Assembly: GCA_045592625.1 (NCBI GenBank)
Contig: JAZNVC010000025.1
Location: 1 to 13,389, forward strand
Reading direction: 5' to 3'
DNA: 13,389 nt
Source: SIG607 sp045592625
GTDB lineage: Bacteria; Bacillota; Clostridia; Oscillospirales; Acutalibacteraceae
Shown: positions 1-7,583 of the stretch, piece by piece
Numbering within the stretch: position 1 is the stretch's first letter
Layout: the number at the start of each line of letters is the position of its first letter
The notes under the pieces: model-generated
What the model was told of the DNA's origin: nothing
Seen by the model: only the letters and a program-made list of their open reading frames with translations
Databases searched by the model: none
Program-made: the position numbers and the translations under genes

Positions 1-6
1 AAGAGC

Positions 7-36
7 GTATAGGCGGAGCATACACCCCGCCTATAC
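7..36 (-). terminator. Putative intrinsic terminator after the BMP lipoprotein gene
   Basis: A perfect 10-bp inverted repeat (GTATAGGCGG at 7-16, CCGCCTATAC at 27-36) with a 10-base loop begins 19 bases after the stop codon of the lipoprotein gene on the minus strand. The U-tract expected after the stem would lie beyond the left edge of the window; only GCTCTT is visible. The position and GC-rich stem suit a rho-independent terminator, but the edge prevents confirmation. Confidence 0.6.
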
Positions 37-55
37 TTAAAGTCAAAAAACTATA

Positions 56-1246
56 TTAGTATTTCTCGTTGAGGAGAGTGATACCATCAATACGAAGATC
101 GAAGTAAGGAGCAGAACGGAATTTGGATTCATAGAACACACCATTTTCGATAACTTCGGTATCAGCAGCATAAGCAGCATCGGTGTCAACGTCAGCCTTG
201 TAGGATTCAAGTTTAACCTTGCCTACGGTAAAGTTAGCGGTATCAAATACGTTAACAGTGCCGTTCTTTAAGCCTTCGGTAGCAGTCTTGATAGCATCAG
301 CAGTACCTGCAGCAGCAGCTTTTTCATTGATGTCGGTAAGAACTACGGAACCTTCAGCCAAACCGCCGCACCAGTCAGCAGCAATAGCTTCACCCTTCTG
401 AACACATTCAATCATATACTTGTAGTAAGGAGCCCAGTTAATTCTGGAGGATACGATAAAGGTGTTGGGACAAGCAGCTTCGGTAGAACCATTATAGGAA
501 ACGTTTGGAACGCCTGCAGCTTCACAAGCAGAGGGAGCACCCATAGAGTCAGCGTGCTGAGAGATAAGAACGCACTTCTTAGCGATAAGAGCTTCAGCGG
601 CATTCTTTTCTTCGGTAGCATCATACCAAGAACCTGTGAACTGTACTTCCATAGTAACGCTGGGGCATACAGATTTAGCGCCAAGGTAGAAAGAAGTGTA
701 ACCGGATACAACTTCAGCATAGGTGAAAGCACCTACGTAACCCATCTTAGCTTCTTCAGCTTTGATTTTGCCTGCAGCAATCATTTCGTTAAGCTTTAAG
801 CCTGCAGCAATACCTGCAAGATAACGACCCTGATAGATGGAAGCGAAAGCATTATGATAGTTAGCAAGACCTTCGGTATGAGCCTTGGTACCTGTTGCAT
901 GACAGAACTGAACGTCAGTAAATTCTTTAGCAGCCTTAATCATAAAGTCTTCGTGACCAAAGGAGTTTGCAAAGATAATATCGCAACCCTGATCAACCAG
1001 GTCAGCAGCAGCCTGATAGCATTCGTCGCCTTCGGGAATGTTGGTCATAACGATAACCTGATCATCTTTAAGACCAAGAGCAGCCTTAACTTCGTCAACA
1101 CCGTTGAGGAAGTTTAAGTCATAAGTAGATTTTTCGTCGTGAAGACAGATAAAGCCTACTTTGAAATCAGCGGAATCTCCGCTGCCGCAAGCTGCAAGGC
1201 CAAAAACCATTGCAACTGCAAGAAGAAGTGCAAGTAACTTTTTCAT
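56..1246 (-). CDS. BMP-family nucleoside-binding lipoprotein (ABC transporter substrate-binding protein)
   Basis: Predicted 396-residue substrate-binding lipoprotein of the basic membrane protein (BMP/Med/PnrA) family, which captures purine nucleosides outside the membrane for an ABC transporter. The N-terminus is a lipoprotein signal: KK, a hydrophobic stretch, then lipobox LAAC with the lipidated Cys at residue 20. Next comes the typical start of the mature fold (FKVGFICLHDEKSTYDLNF) and later GRYLAGIAAGL and the MGYVGAF strand. The ATG at 1246 is chosen over one 10 codons upstream because GAGGAGGA lies 8-10 bases before it and the signal peptide begins there. No permease or ATPase is in the window, so those genes may lie to the left. 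The xpt gene just upstream supports a role in purine salvage. The Ala/GCA-rich codon use suggests high expression. Family assignment is confident; the exact ligand is inferred. Confidence 0.88.
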   Translation of the reverse strand: MKKLLALLLAVAMVFGLAACGSGDSADFKVGFICLHDEKSTYDLNFLNGVDEVKAALGLKDDQVIVMTNIPEGDECYQAAADLVDQGCDIIFANSFGHEDFMIKAAKEFTDVQFCHATGTKAHTEGLANYHNAFASIYQGRYLAGIAAGLKLNEMIAAGKIKAEEAKMGYVGAFTYAEVVSGYTSFYLGAKSVCPSVTMEVQFTGSWYDATEEKNAAEALIAKKCVLISQHADSMGAPSACEAAGVPNVSYNGSTEAACPNTFIVSSRINWAPYYKYMIECVQKGEAIAADWCGGLAEGSVVLTDINEKAAAAGTADAIKTATEGLKNGTVNVFDTANFTVGKVKLESYKADVDTDAAYAADTEVIENGVFYESKFRSAPYFDLRIDGITLLNEKY

Positions 1247-1279
1247 TTTGTTTTTCCTCCTCGCCTTTATAGGCAAATT

Positions 1280-1310
1280 TTTATAAAAGCCGTCCTAATT
1301 CTGCGGACGG
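1280..1310 (-). terminator. Hairpin overlapping the xpt stop codon, possible attenuating terminator
   Basis: On the minus strand CCGTCC (1305-1310) pairs with GGACGG (1290-1295) across a 9-base loop. It is followed by CTTTTATAAAAATTT, an interrupted U-rich tract. The stem includes the xpt stop region. It could partly separate xpt from the lipoprotein gene, which has no clear promoter of its own in the 48-bp gap. The tract is imperfect, so read-through is likely. Confidence 0.45.
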
Positions 1311-1873
1311 AATTTAACAGAATTGTCGGTCATTGAATCAACTATTGCAAGAGATTCAACCCTAATGCCATCACTTCTAAGTTTATCGCCGCCGCCCTGA
1401 AAACCTTTTTCAATGGCAACTGCAATTCCTGCGGTTTTCCCGCCTGCCTGAGAAACTATTTCCATAAGCCCATTTAGTGCATTTCCGATAGCAAGAAAAT
1501 CATCTATTATAAGGATATTTTCATTTTTTTTAAGATGCTCTTTACTTACAACCACCTGATATTCGGTGTTATGAGTATAGGAGACAACCTTTGAAGAATA
1601 AACATCAGAAAGAATATTTGTGGTTTTATTCTTTTTAGCAAAAACAACCGGCAGATGCATATGGGCAGCCGCAGCTACCGCTATAGCAATACCGGATGCT
1701 TCAATAGTAAGTATTTTGTCAATCTTTGTATCTTTATAAAGACGTGCTATCTCCTTGCCCATAAGCATAAGAAAATCCACGTCTAACTGATGATTTAAAA
1801 AAGAGGAAACTTTTAGAATATTGCCGGGGAAAACCTGTCCTTCTGCAAGTATTTTATCTTCTAATGCCTTCAT
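1295..1873 (-). CDS. xpt: Xanthine phosphoribosyltransferase
   Basis: A 192-residue type I phosphoribosyltransferase that converts xanthine plus PRPP to XMP in the cytosol for purine salvage. Full length for the Xpt family (about 190 residues). The N-terminus MKALEDKILAEGQVFPGNILKV and the block FLNHQLDV are typical of Xpt. The PRPP-binding loop ILIIDDFLAIGNA lies at residues 120-132 with the acidic pair D124-D125, and EKGFQGGGDKL near residue 155 is the conserved C-terminal segment. It lies upstream of a BMP nucleoside-binding lipoprotein on the same strand, so uptake and salvage are probably co-expressed. The ribosome binding site is an unusual GGGGG 7 bases before the ATG. A strong promoter lies about 40-68 bases upstream. 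No purine riboswitch is visible, unlike xpt in Bacillus. Confidence 0.93.
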   Translation of the reverse strand: MKALEDKILAEGQVFPGNILKVSSFLNHQLDVDFLMLMGKEIARLYKDTKIDKILTIEASGIAIAVAAAAHMHLPVVFAKKNKTTNILSDVYSSKVVSYTHNTEYQVVVSKEHLKKNENILIIDDFLAIGNALNGLMEIVSQAGGKTAGIAVAIEKGFQGGGDKLRSDGIRVESLAIVDSMTDNSVKFRPQN

Positions 1874-1912
1874 AAAAATTCCCCCGCAACATATACTCTT
1901 TTAATAGTAAAT

Positions 1913-1941
1913 ATTTTATCATTTACTGTCTTTTTTGTCAA
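1913..1941 (-). promoter_or_regulatory. SigA-type promoter for xpt
   Basis: On the minus strand TTGACA (1936-1941) and TAAAAT (1913-1918) are separated by exactly 17 bases. Transcription would start near 1905, about 30 bases before the xpt ATG, leaving a leader too short for a riboswitch. Confidence 0.8.
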
Positions 1942-2014
1942 TAGTCTGGCATACTTATTTTATCGTTTTATATAAAACAAACAAATAATTAGTCGAATTA
2001 TTATATCATTCTAA

Positions 2015-2042
2015 TATAAAAAGGGAGGTTGCCCTCCCTTTT
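2015..2042 (-). terminator. Intrinsic terminator of the DUF4153-like operon
   Basis: On the minus strand, three bases after the stop codon, AAAAGGGAGG (2033-2042) and CCTCCCTTTT (2019-2028) form a 10-bp stem with a 4-base loop, followed by TTTTTATATT. This is a classic rho-independent terminator and separates the membrane operon from the xpt promoter. Confidence 0.9.
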
Positions 2043-2044
2043 AA

Positions 2045-3589
2045 TTAATTGGCTAAAAACTCATCAAGAATCTTTTGTGCTTTATATTTTGAAACATTGA
2101 AGCCTCCCAAATTTGTTTTAGTAATATACTCTGTTTTTCCGTCAATGATTCTTATATCATAAATTTCTTCTACTTTTTCAAAAAGTTCTTCTCTTGCCTT
2201 AAAACGCAATTCATAATCATACTGTTCGCCTTTAAATACAGTATAAAGAGTTGGTACTGCAGAGTATCCTAATTCTCCAATAGTTTCTATATCAAGATTT
2301 TCTATATAACCCTGTTCATAGGCGTAAAGATTATATTTTGCTATCGTTTTATCAACGTTTGCAAAACCGAGGGTTATAAGAATTATAACAGCCGCTATAA
2401 TTCCTGTTTTTATTATCGGAATCTTTTTTATGAAAGCACGTAATATAACAGCTATAAAGAGCAGAGCTAAAAATACCATAAATGCACTGGTCAAAATTCT
2501 CAGCCTTGTCATACCAAAATATTTAATATAAAGAATCATTTTTGAAAGTGAGGTAGCAATAAGCAAAAGTGTAAATATGCCTATAAAAACCATAATGATG
2601 TTTAATGCGGTGCTTCTTTTACCATTTTCGTTTTTTCTGGTTAACATTGAAGCAAGGCTTATAAATATAAAGTTTATGGCAGCAATTACCGTCATTTCAA
2701 AAAATCCGCGTCTTGCATAGGAGGCATAGGTAATACCCTGTGGAATAAGACCTTTAAATGCATTAAAGAAATATGCTAACTGCGACAGTATGTAAGCAAC
2801 ATAAACCAATGATATTGCCGATAAAAAGGATATGGTAAAGACCTTGTCGATGTTGCCTTGTATCCTCCACCCTTTTTGTTCTCTTTTATTTTTTGCAAGT
2901 CCGATTCCAAGAGATACTGTAAATGGGAAAAACAAAAGACCTACGTTGATTTTAAATATTAAACTGCCCAAATCTCCAAAGGTTTCGCCGATTTTTGACA
3001 GCATACCGTCAAAGGCGGCGTCAGAAGAGCGAAGCAAAAGCACCAAGATAATCATAGCGGGTACGGCACAGGCGATACCTGCAATTATTTTTCCTATCTT
3101 TATTTTCTTTTTATTTTCGTTATAAAAAACACTGCTAAGGCTTTTGCCTAGAGAACCGAAGGCGGAACCGAAAATACCTATTAACACTGCCGAAACAAGA
3201 TTGTAATCATCCGACATATTATATCCGCCAAGATAACAAATCCATATAGACACCATTAAGGTCAGCAGTGTAAAGAGGAAAAATCTTACGGCAAAGTCGG
3301 AGGAATAAGTAAACACAACCGCCGAAACCAGCGACAAAACAAAACAGATAAAGGGGAAAAACTTGAATTTTACCTTTTTATTAGCGAGATAAGCCGTAAA
3401 AAGTGTTAAAAAACCTATTACAGAAACGGTATATCCGCTGTTAAAGCCACCCCATAAGGTTAGCACCACAAACGGTACTATAAGCAACGCCATAAAAACC
3501 GAAAAAACTCTGTCTTTACTTTTCATAGAAAAGCCGCTATATACGTGTGTTGCTTTTTCCATTTCATAAATACTATTTTCGTTATACAT
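2045..3589 (-). CDS. Polytopic membrane protein, DUF4153/DUF4173-like
   Basis: A 514-residue integral membrane protein of unknown function. The first 25 residues are polar and cytoplasmic-looking. Then come roughly ten to twelve hydrophobic segments (for example FSVFMALLIVPFVVLTLW, SVIGFLTLFTAYLA, IIAGIACAVPAMIILVLLL and the ILTSAFMVFLALLFIAVIL region). A soluble tail of about 75 residues follows (NLDIETIGELGYSAVPTLYT onward), a pattern typical of DUF4153/DUF4173 proteins in Firmicutes. The ATG at 3589 is chosen over one 15 codons upstream because GAGGAGGA lies 4-5 bases before it. Its start is one base from the stop codon of the XRE regulator, so the two are translationally coupled. The operon order (DUF2975, YozG-like HTH, this gene) suggests a membrane sensor/regulator set, but no reaction can be assigned. 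Confidence 0.75.
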   Translation of the reverse strand: MYNENSIYEMEKATHVYSGFSMKSKDRVFSVFMALLIVPFVVLTLWGGFNSGYTVSVIGFLTLFTAYLANKKVKFKFFPFICFVLSLVSAVVFTYSSDFAVRFFLFTLLTLMVSIWICYLGGYNMSDDYNLVSAVLIGIFGSAFGSLGKSLSSVFYNENKKKIKIGKIIAGIACAVPAMIILVLLLRSSDAAFDGMLSKIGETFGDLGSLIFKINVGLLFFPFTVSLGIGLAKNKREQKGWRIQGNIDKVFTISFLSAISLVYVAYILSQLAYFFNAFKGLIPQGITYASYARRGFFEMTVIAAINFIFISLASMLTRKNENGKRSTALNIIMVFIGIFTLLLIATSLSKMILYIKYFGMTRLRILTSAFMVFLALLFIAVILRAFIKKIPIIKTGIIAAVIILITLGFANVDKTIAKYNLYAYEQGYIENLDIETIGELGYSAVPTLYTVFKGEQYDYELRFKAREELFEKVEEIYDIRIIDGKTEYITKTNLGGFNVSKYKAQKILDEFLAN

Positions 3590-3590
3590 A

Positions 3591-3794
3591 TTAATCCTCC
3601 TCAAAAGATAAAATTTCGCCGGGTTGACAGTCAAGTTCTCTGCAAATACTTTCTAAAGTAGAAAATCTGATTGCCTTAGCCTTTCCCGTTTTTAAAACAG
3701 AAAGATTTGCTTGAGTAATACCGATTTTTTCAGCCAGTGCGGCAGAGCTGACCTTTCTTTTTGCAAGAACAACGTCAAGATTTACTGTAATCAT
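3591..3794 (-). CDS. XRE-family regulator, YozG-like (Cro/CI helix-turn-helix)
   Basis: A 67-residue single-domain DNA-binding protein. The helix-turn-helix spans about residues 16-41 (SSAALAEKIGITQANLSVLK), and the C-terminal CRELDCQPGEIL is the hallmark of the short YozG-type subfamily that is usually encoded beside a DUF2975 membrane protein, as here. Ten bases separate it from the DUF2975 gene. Its ribosome binding site TAGGAGT overlaps the upstream TAG stop codon, and its own stop is one base from the next ATG. It probably autoregulates the operon, with the upstream membrane protein perhaps modulating it; that pairing is inferred from conserved neighbourhood, not shown. Confidence 0.88.
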   Translation of the reverse strand: MITVNLDVVLAKRKVSSAALAEKIGITQANLSVLKTGKAKAIRFSTLESICRELDCQPGEILSFEED

Positions 3795-3804
3795 TTTCTT
3801 ACTC

Positions 3805-4266
3805 CTATATCGTCAAATCATTTTCTTCTCTTAAAATTTTGGCAGAGCACATAACGTTTTTAATAACTCTTATAATAAGCCCGATAAAACCTGCCGCTAT
3901 GGAAATTATTATAAGTGGAAGATAGAAAAATGAACCGAGCACAGTAATAAAGGCAACCGCAAAGCAGCACCACGAAAGTATCCTTAAGCGTTTTATGTTA
4001 GCAGATGTAAATATTTCTTTCCATCTTATTGAAAAAAGCATTCTAATAAGAGAATATAAGGCAGTAAAGGCAGGAAGCAAACTAACGTAAAAGCATATAA
4101 GAACTGACTTATACATAAAGAAAAATTGATGGTCCAGTGCACTTTCAAAGTCTCCAAAATACATTTTAAGTAAAATAGGGAAAAACACCGCACCGAAAAT
4201 CAGCATAACCACAACCAAGAAGCAGACAATTAAAGAGAGGGTTATTGACTTATTACTGTTCCACAT
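3805..4266 (-). CDS. DUF2975 family membrane protein
   Basis: A 153-residue membrane protein with four hydrophobic segments (about residues 9-34, 51-77, 95-113 and 116-135). The arrangement and the linker RWKEIFTSANIKRLRILSW, with a charged stretch between spans 2 and 3, match DUF2975 proteins, which are nearly always paired with a small YozG-like XRE regulator. The ATG at 4266 is preferred over the GTG at 4275 because the GTG lies inside the ribosome binding site GAGGTGA, eight bases upstream. It is the first gene of a three-gene operon driven by the consensus promoter at 4298-4326. Its function is unknown; the location suggests a membrane partner for the regulator. Confidence 0.82.
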   Translation of the reverse strand: MWNSNKSITLSLIVCFLVVVMLIFGAVFFPILLKMYFGDFESALDHQFFFMYKSVLICFYVSLLPAFTALYSLIRMLFSIRWKEIFTSANIKRLRILSWCCFAVAFITVLGSFFYLPLIIISIAAGFIGLIIRVIKNVMCSAKILREENDLTI

Positions 4267-4297
4267 AATTATCACCTCATTTCCATTTTCTGCCTGT

Positions 4298-4326
4298 ATT
4301 ATACAACATTATTTATCGTTTGTCAA
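4298..4326 (-). promoter_or_regulatory. Consensus SigA-type promoter of the DUF2975 operon
   Basis: On the minus strand a perfect TTGACA (4321-4326) and a perfect TATAAT (4298-4303) are spaced by 17 bases. Inverted 8-mers TTATCGTT (4313-4320) and AACGATAA (4343-4350) sit at and beyond the -35 element, one of them in the spacer. This suggests an operator, possibly for the operon's own XRE protein. Confidence 0.88.
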
Positions 4327-4354
4327 CAATTTATTATCAAAAAACGATAATTTT

Positions 4355-4393
4355 TATTATAAAAACAAACCCGAACAAAATATTTTGTTCGGG
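4355..4393 (-). terminator. Intrinsic terminator after the PBP gene
   Basis: A perfect 24-base palindrome (4370-4393; CCCGAACAAAA with its complement) starts five bases after the PBP stop codon and is followed on the minus strand by TTTGTTTTTATAAT. It closes the FtsW-like/PBP operon. The plus-strand side lacks a run of T. Confidence 0.9.
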
Positions 4394-4398
4394 CAAAA

Positions 4399-5775
4399 TT
4401 ATTTCAGAAGTTGTTTTTTGGCGGCTTGCAGAGTTTTATTTGCTATACTCATAGCACTTTTTCTTCCATTTTCATCGCCCTCGGCAACCACCACAAATGC
4501 CAGAGGCAAATTTTCATCCTTACAAAAACCTATAAACAGCGAATTTTCCATTTTATTACCTACTTCTGCCGTTCCTGTTTTTCCGCAGACGTCAAGGGTA
4601 CCAAAGGTGGATTTTCCGTAGTTATCCTTTGCAGCAAAATCCATAAGATCTGCAAGTTTTTCGGCAGTATCCTCTTTAATCATACGAACAGTTTTAGGTT
4701 TTGCTTCATAAATCATTTTACCGTTTGAAGCAGTAATACTATTTACGATAAAGGGCTCTTTATATTCTCCGCCGTTTGCTATAGCACTCACCATACATAA
4801 ATACTGCAAAGGATTGCAAAGATTTGTGTACTGACCTATTCCCGACCAACCAAAATCTATATTTCTTGAATCTTTAACCGAGTAGCTTGTCCTTGCACAC
4901 TTTATCCCGTCTATAGAAAAGGTTTTGTTGAAACCGAATTTTTCGGCATATTTGGTCATTGTGGATTTTCCCAGAGTAAGTGCCATATTGGAAAAATACG
5001 CATTACAGGAATGAGAAAAAGCTCTTTTTAAAGTAACCGTTTTGTGCTTTCCCAGACAGTTGAGTTTTTCACCCTCGATAACCGTCCCGTAGTCGCAGAT
5101 AAAATCGGTAGTATACGCAGCATCGCCAAGAGTTTCTATAGCGGCGGCAGCAGTAACAATTTTAAAGGTTGAACCGGGTGTATATGCAGAGGAAATAAAT
5201 CTGTTCATAAAAACACTGCCCAGTTCTCCGTTTTTCGCCTTTTCATATTCCGAAAGGTTTTCTATATCGTAGGTGGGAGTACTTACCATACAAAGCACTT
5301 CACCCGTTTTATAGTTGCATACCCCCACACAGCCTGCACTGTTTCCAAGGGCTTTCATAGCGGCAACGCTTATATTTGCATCAATGGTAAGATTTGCATT
5401 ATTACCCTTTCCCGAATAGGTATAAACGCCGTTAACCAAAGAGTAACCCACAAGTTTATCCTTTAGAGCATTGGTAACACCCGTACTGATAAAACCTTCA
5501 TGGTCGCCCACCGTATGAATTGTGGCTTTTCTTATATCCTTGTTTTTATTATATACTCTGTCGCCGTTTTCGGTTTCCGAAAGAATTCTGCCTTCCCTAT
5601 CGGTAATTTCACCCAGTTGGGTCAGCTTCCCGTCGTTATAAACATGGCTGTTTGTTTCGAAAAACGCCCAATTTTCCCCATAGGAAGTATATTTAAAGAT
5701 AAAAACAACGCATAAAATCAAAAACAAAAGGAGTATTACACGTACTATGTTGGCTCTGAATTTTGCTTTTATCAT
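4399..5775 (-). CDS. Class B penicillin-binding protein (peptidoglycan DD-transpeptidase)
   Basis: A 458-residue membrane-anchored transpeptidase that cross-links peptidoglycan outside the membrane. There is one N-terminal membrane span (about residues 10-27) and a short juxtamembrane domain beginning GEITDREGRILSET, the usual first motif of class B PBPs. The catalytic domain follows with all three active-site motifs: STFK at 202-205 (nucleophile S202), SCN at 256-258 and KTG at 399-401. There are no PASTA repeats. At 458 residues it is shorter than FtsI/Pbp2 types and resembles the compact PbpA class of Actinobacteria and Clostridia. Its ATG overlaps the stop codon of the FtsW-like gene (ATGA), and AAGGAGGA lies 8 bases upstream, so the SEDS polymerase and its transpeptidase are made together, as is usual for functional SEDS-PBP pairs. 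Whether it serves division, elongation or sporulation cannot be told. Confidence 0.92.
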   Translation of the reverse strand: MIKAKFRANIVRVILLLFLILCVVFIFKYTSYGENWAFFETNSHVYNDGKLTQLGEITDREGRILSETENGDRVYNKNKDIRKATIHTVGDHEGFISTGVTNALKDKLVGYSLVNGVYTYSGKGNNANLTIDANISVAAMKALGNSAGCVGVCNYKTGEVLCMVSTPTYDIENLSEYEKAKNGELGSVFMNRFISSAYTPGSTFKIVTAAAAIETLGDAAYTTDFICDYGTVIEGEKLNCLGKHKTVTLKRAFSHSCNAYFSNMALTLGKSTMTKYAEKFGFNKTFSIDGIKCARTSYSVKDSRNIDFGWSGIGQYTNLCNPLQYLCMVSAIANGGEYKEPFIVNSITASNGKMIYEAKPKTVRMIKEDTAEKLADLMDFAAKDNYGKSTFGTLDVCGKTGTAEVGNKMENSLFIGFCKDENLPLAFVVVAEGDENGRKSAMSIANKTLQAAKKQLLK

Positions 5776-7382
5776 TTAACATTTCCTCCTTGTGACAAAA
5801 TAAGAGGAGTCCTTAAAAATGCCGTAAGCACAAGACAGGATAAAAGGGATGAACCGCCGTTGCTTATAAAAGGCAATGTAACACCCGTAAATGGCAGCAT
5901 ATCAAGTGTGCCGAAAACGTTAAGGGCGGTTTGTGCAAGAAGCAAAACCGAAGTTGCACAGGCGGTTATGGAATAATAGGTACTTTTTGAGGAAGTGAGC
6001 ACTTTTATGGAATAAAGAACAAAAATTATAAATACCGCCAAAGCACAAAGAGAAACGATAAGTCCGAATTCCTCGCTAATAAGACCATATACAATATCGG
6101 TATCTGCCGCCGCTACCTTTATAAGCGTACCCTTTCCTCCGCCCACTCCAAAAAGACCTCCCGAAGCTAAAGCTATCATTGCTCTTGTTTGCTGATAACC
6201 GCTGTCATAGGCATTTTCAAAGGCTTTTCCAAAGGAAAAAATACGTTTTGCAACGTAAGGAAATAATATCACAATCACTCCACTGCAAGCTACAGCCACT
6301 GCCGATAAAACAGCAATCAGCTTTACACTGCAAAGGCGTATGGAAATCACTATAAAAAATACTACTGCATAAATAAGTGCCGTACCAAAATCACTAAGAT
6401 AAAATAGCGAGCCAAGGCAGAAAACCGAAAAGACGGCAAAAAGAGATATATCCTTTATACTACTTAACTTTTCAACCGAAGCACCACTTATAAATATAAG
6501 GGCTACCTTTATGAATTCAGAAGGCTGGAAGGTAAAGCCGCCGATACTCAGCCAGTTTTGTGCACCGTTATAGATTACTCCAAAGAATAGGTTTGCACCA
6601 AAAAGCACTCCCCCAAGCACAAAAACAATAAATCTTAAATCCAAAGCACGTTTAGACGAAATTATTATTTTTGAAAGAAACAAAGCACCTATAACACCCA
6701 AAACAAGACATATAAACTGCTTGATAAGGGCTGAAGTTCCTCGGTGTGCTGCCACACTAAGTCCTAAGGTAACTAAAAATAAAACGGGAATTTCTACAAA
6801 AGCTCCCTTAAATTTTGTCAGCACAAAATATAGCCATTCTCCAAAAATAAAAGCGGCAAAAACGATTGCTACTATAATCAATCTTTCATAAAAAGAAAAG
6901 CATAACGAAATGGCAACAAAAAACTGTATAAGGGTAAGACAGCAGAGGGATGCCGCCTTATATAGCCTTCCGTCCAAAATATTTTTTCTTCTACCGCTTT
7001 TAATTCTTAAGGAAAACTCCCTTTCCCCTACACTTAAAATATCATCGGGCAAAAAGGATGATTCCTCCCTAACCGAGTGTTTGTTTATTCCCACTTTATT
7101 TTTAAAGAGAGGCCTTAAGGAAAAGTTTTTACCCGAAACAGATATAACAATATGCTTTTCCTCAGTTTTATCCATAACGATATCACAGTCGCTGTCACTG
7201 CCTACAATATATTCGCCGTCCCCGATTTCCTTTTCCTTCATATCATCGGTTAAAAGCACAACTTTATATCCGCTTTTCCTTTTAGAAAGAAGTCCGCTTG
7301 AACAACAAAAAACAAGAATAACGGAAAAAACAGGTATTAAAAATCTTACAATGGCAAAAAATGCACGAATATAATTTTCCAT
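5772..7382 (-). CDS. FtsW/RodA/SpoVE-type SEDS glycosyltransferase with N-terminal FHA-like domain
   Basis: A 536-residue protein joining two modules. Residues 1-30 contain a membrane span. Residues about 40-127 look like a cytoplasmic FHA fold (YIVGSDSDCDIVM, HIVISVSGKNFSLRPL, DDILSVGEREFSLRI). Residues about 140-530 are a multi-span SEDS lipid II polymerase. SEDS hallmarks are NWLSIGGFTFQPSEFIK (276-292), QQTRAMIALASGGLFGVG (397-414), an acidic TD pair at 428-429 before GLISEEFG, and LPFISNGGSSLL (503-514). The usual FHA Gly-Arg is Gly-Ser here (G61-S62), so phosphothreonine binding may be weakened or lost. The gene overlaps the PBP gene by ATGA. In Actinobacteria and many Clostridia separate FHA, FtsW/RodA and PBP genes are neighbours; here the first two are fused. 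It is the first gene of the operon, with its own promoter at 7412-7440. Confidence 0.9.
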   Translation of the reverse strand: MENYIRAFFAIVRFLIPVFSVILVFCCSSGLLSKRKSGYKVVLLTDDMKEKEIGDGEYIVGSDSDCDIVMDKTEEKHIVISVSGKNFSLRPLFKNKVGINKHSVREESSFLPDDILSVGEREFSLRIKSGRRKNILDGRLYKAASLCCLTLIQFFVAISLCFSFYERLIIVAIVFAAFIFGEWLYFVLTKFKGAFVEIPVLFLVTLGLSVAAHRGTSALIKQFICLVLGVIGALFLSKIIISSKRALDLRFIVFVLGGVLFGANLFFGVIYNGAQNWLSIGGFTFQPSEFIKVALIFISGASVEKLSSIKDISLFAVFSVFCLGSLFYLSDFGTALIYAVVFFIVISIRLCSVKLIAVLSAVAVACSGVIVILFPYVAKRIFSFGKAFENAYDSGYQQTRAMIALASGGLFGVGGGKGTLIKVAAADTDIVYGLISEEFGLIVSLCALAVFIIFVLYSIKVLTSSKSTYYSITACATSVLLLAQTALNVFGTLDMLPFTGVTLPFISNGGSSLLSCLVLTAFLRTPLILSQGGNVK

Positions 7383-7411
7383 ATTTCTCCGTCCTTTCTG
7401 TTTTTCTTTTC

Positions 7412-7440
7412 ATTATACTACAGTTTTTTGTTTTTAACAA
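7412..7440 (-). promoter_or_regulatory. SigA-type promoter of the SEDS-PBP operon
   Basis: On the minus strand TTGTTA (7435-7440) and a perfect TATAAT (7412-7417) are spaced by 17 bases. Transcription would start about 25 bases before the ATG at 7382, which has GGAG five bases upstream. Confidence 0.78.
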
Positions 7441-7509
7441 GGAATAAATAACCTATGTTATTCTCCCACCTTACCGGTTAACATTTTAAAAAATTTTTTT
7501 AAAAAACTA

Positions 7510-7537
7510 TTGACAACCCATTAAAATTGTGTATAAT
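7510..7537 (+). promoter_or_regulatory. Promoter of the perR-rubrerythrin operon
   Basis: TTGACA (7510-7515) and TATAAT (7532-7537) with a 16-base spacer. The operator at 7543-7557 begins at the expected transcription start, placing the repressor across the initiation site. Confidence 0.85.
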
Positions 7538-7542
7538 TAGAT

Positions 7543-7557
7543 TTAGAATAATTCTAA
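7543..7557 (+). promoter_or_regulatory. Per/Fur-type operator, perfect 7-1-7 palindrome
   Basis: TTAGAATAATTCTAA is a perfect 7-1-7 inverted repeat. It has the same architecture as the Bacillus PerR box (TTATAATNATTATAA) and differs at one base in each half. It lies six bases after the -10 element and 27 bases before the start codon of the PerR-type gene, so autorepression is the natural reading. Confidence 0.8.
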
Positions 7558-7583
7558 TTCTTGAATTTTGAAAGGAGGCATAT

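Noticed and set aside
412..732. Open frames in other phases within the lipoprotein gene (also 219-401, 554-799, 854-1117)
   Set aside because: All lie inside the well-supported lipoprotein gene and result from its Ala-rich codons.
1874..2000. Purine riboswitch upstream of xpt
   Set aside because: The conserved loop and junction sequences are absent on the minus strand, and the promoter leaves too short a leader.
6910..7374. Plus-strand open frame of 154 codons opposite the SEDS gene
   Set aside because: It is a shadow of the FHA/SEDS coding sequence, with no ribosome binding site and low-complexity composition.
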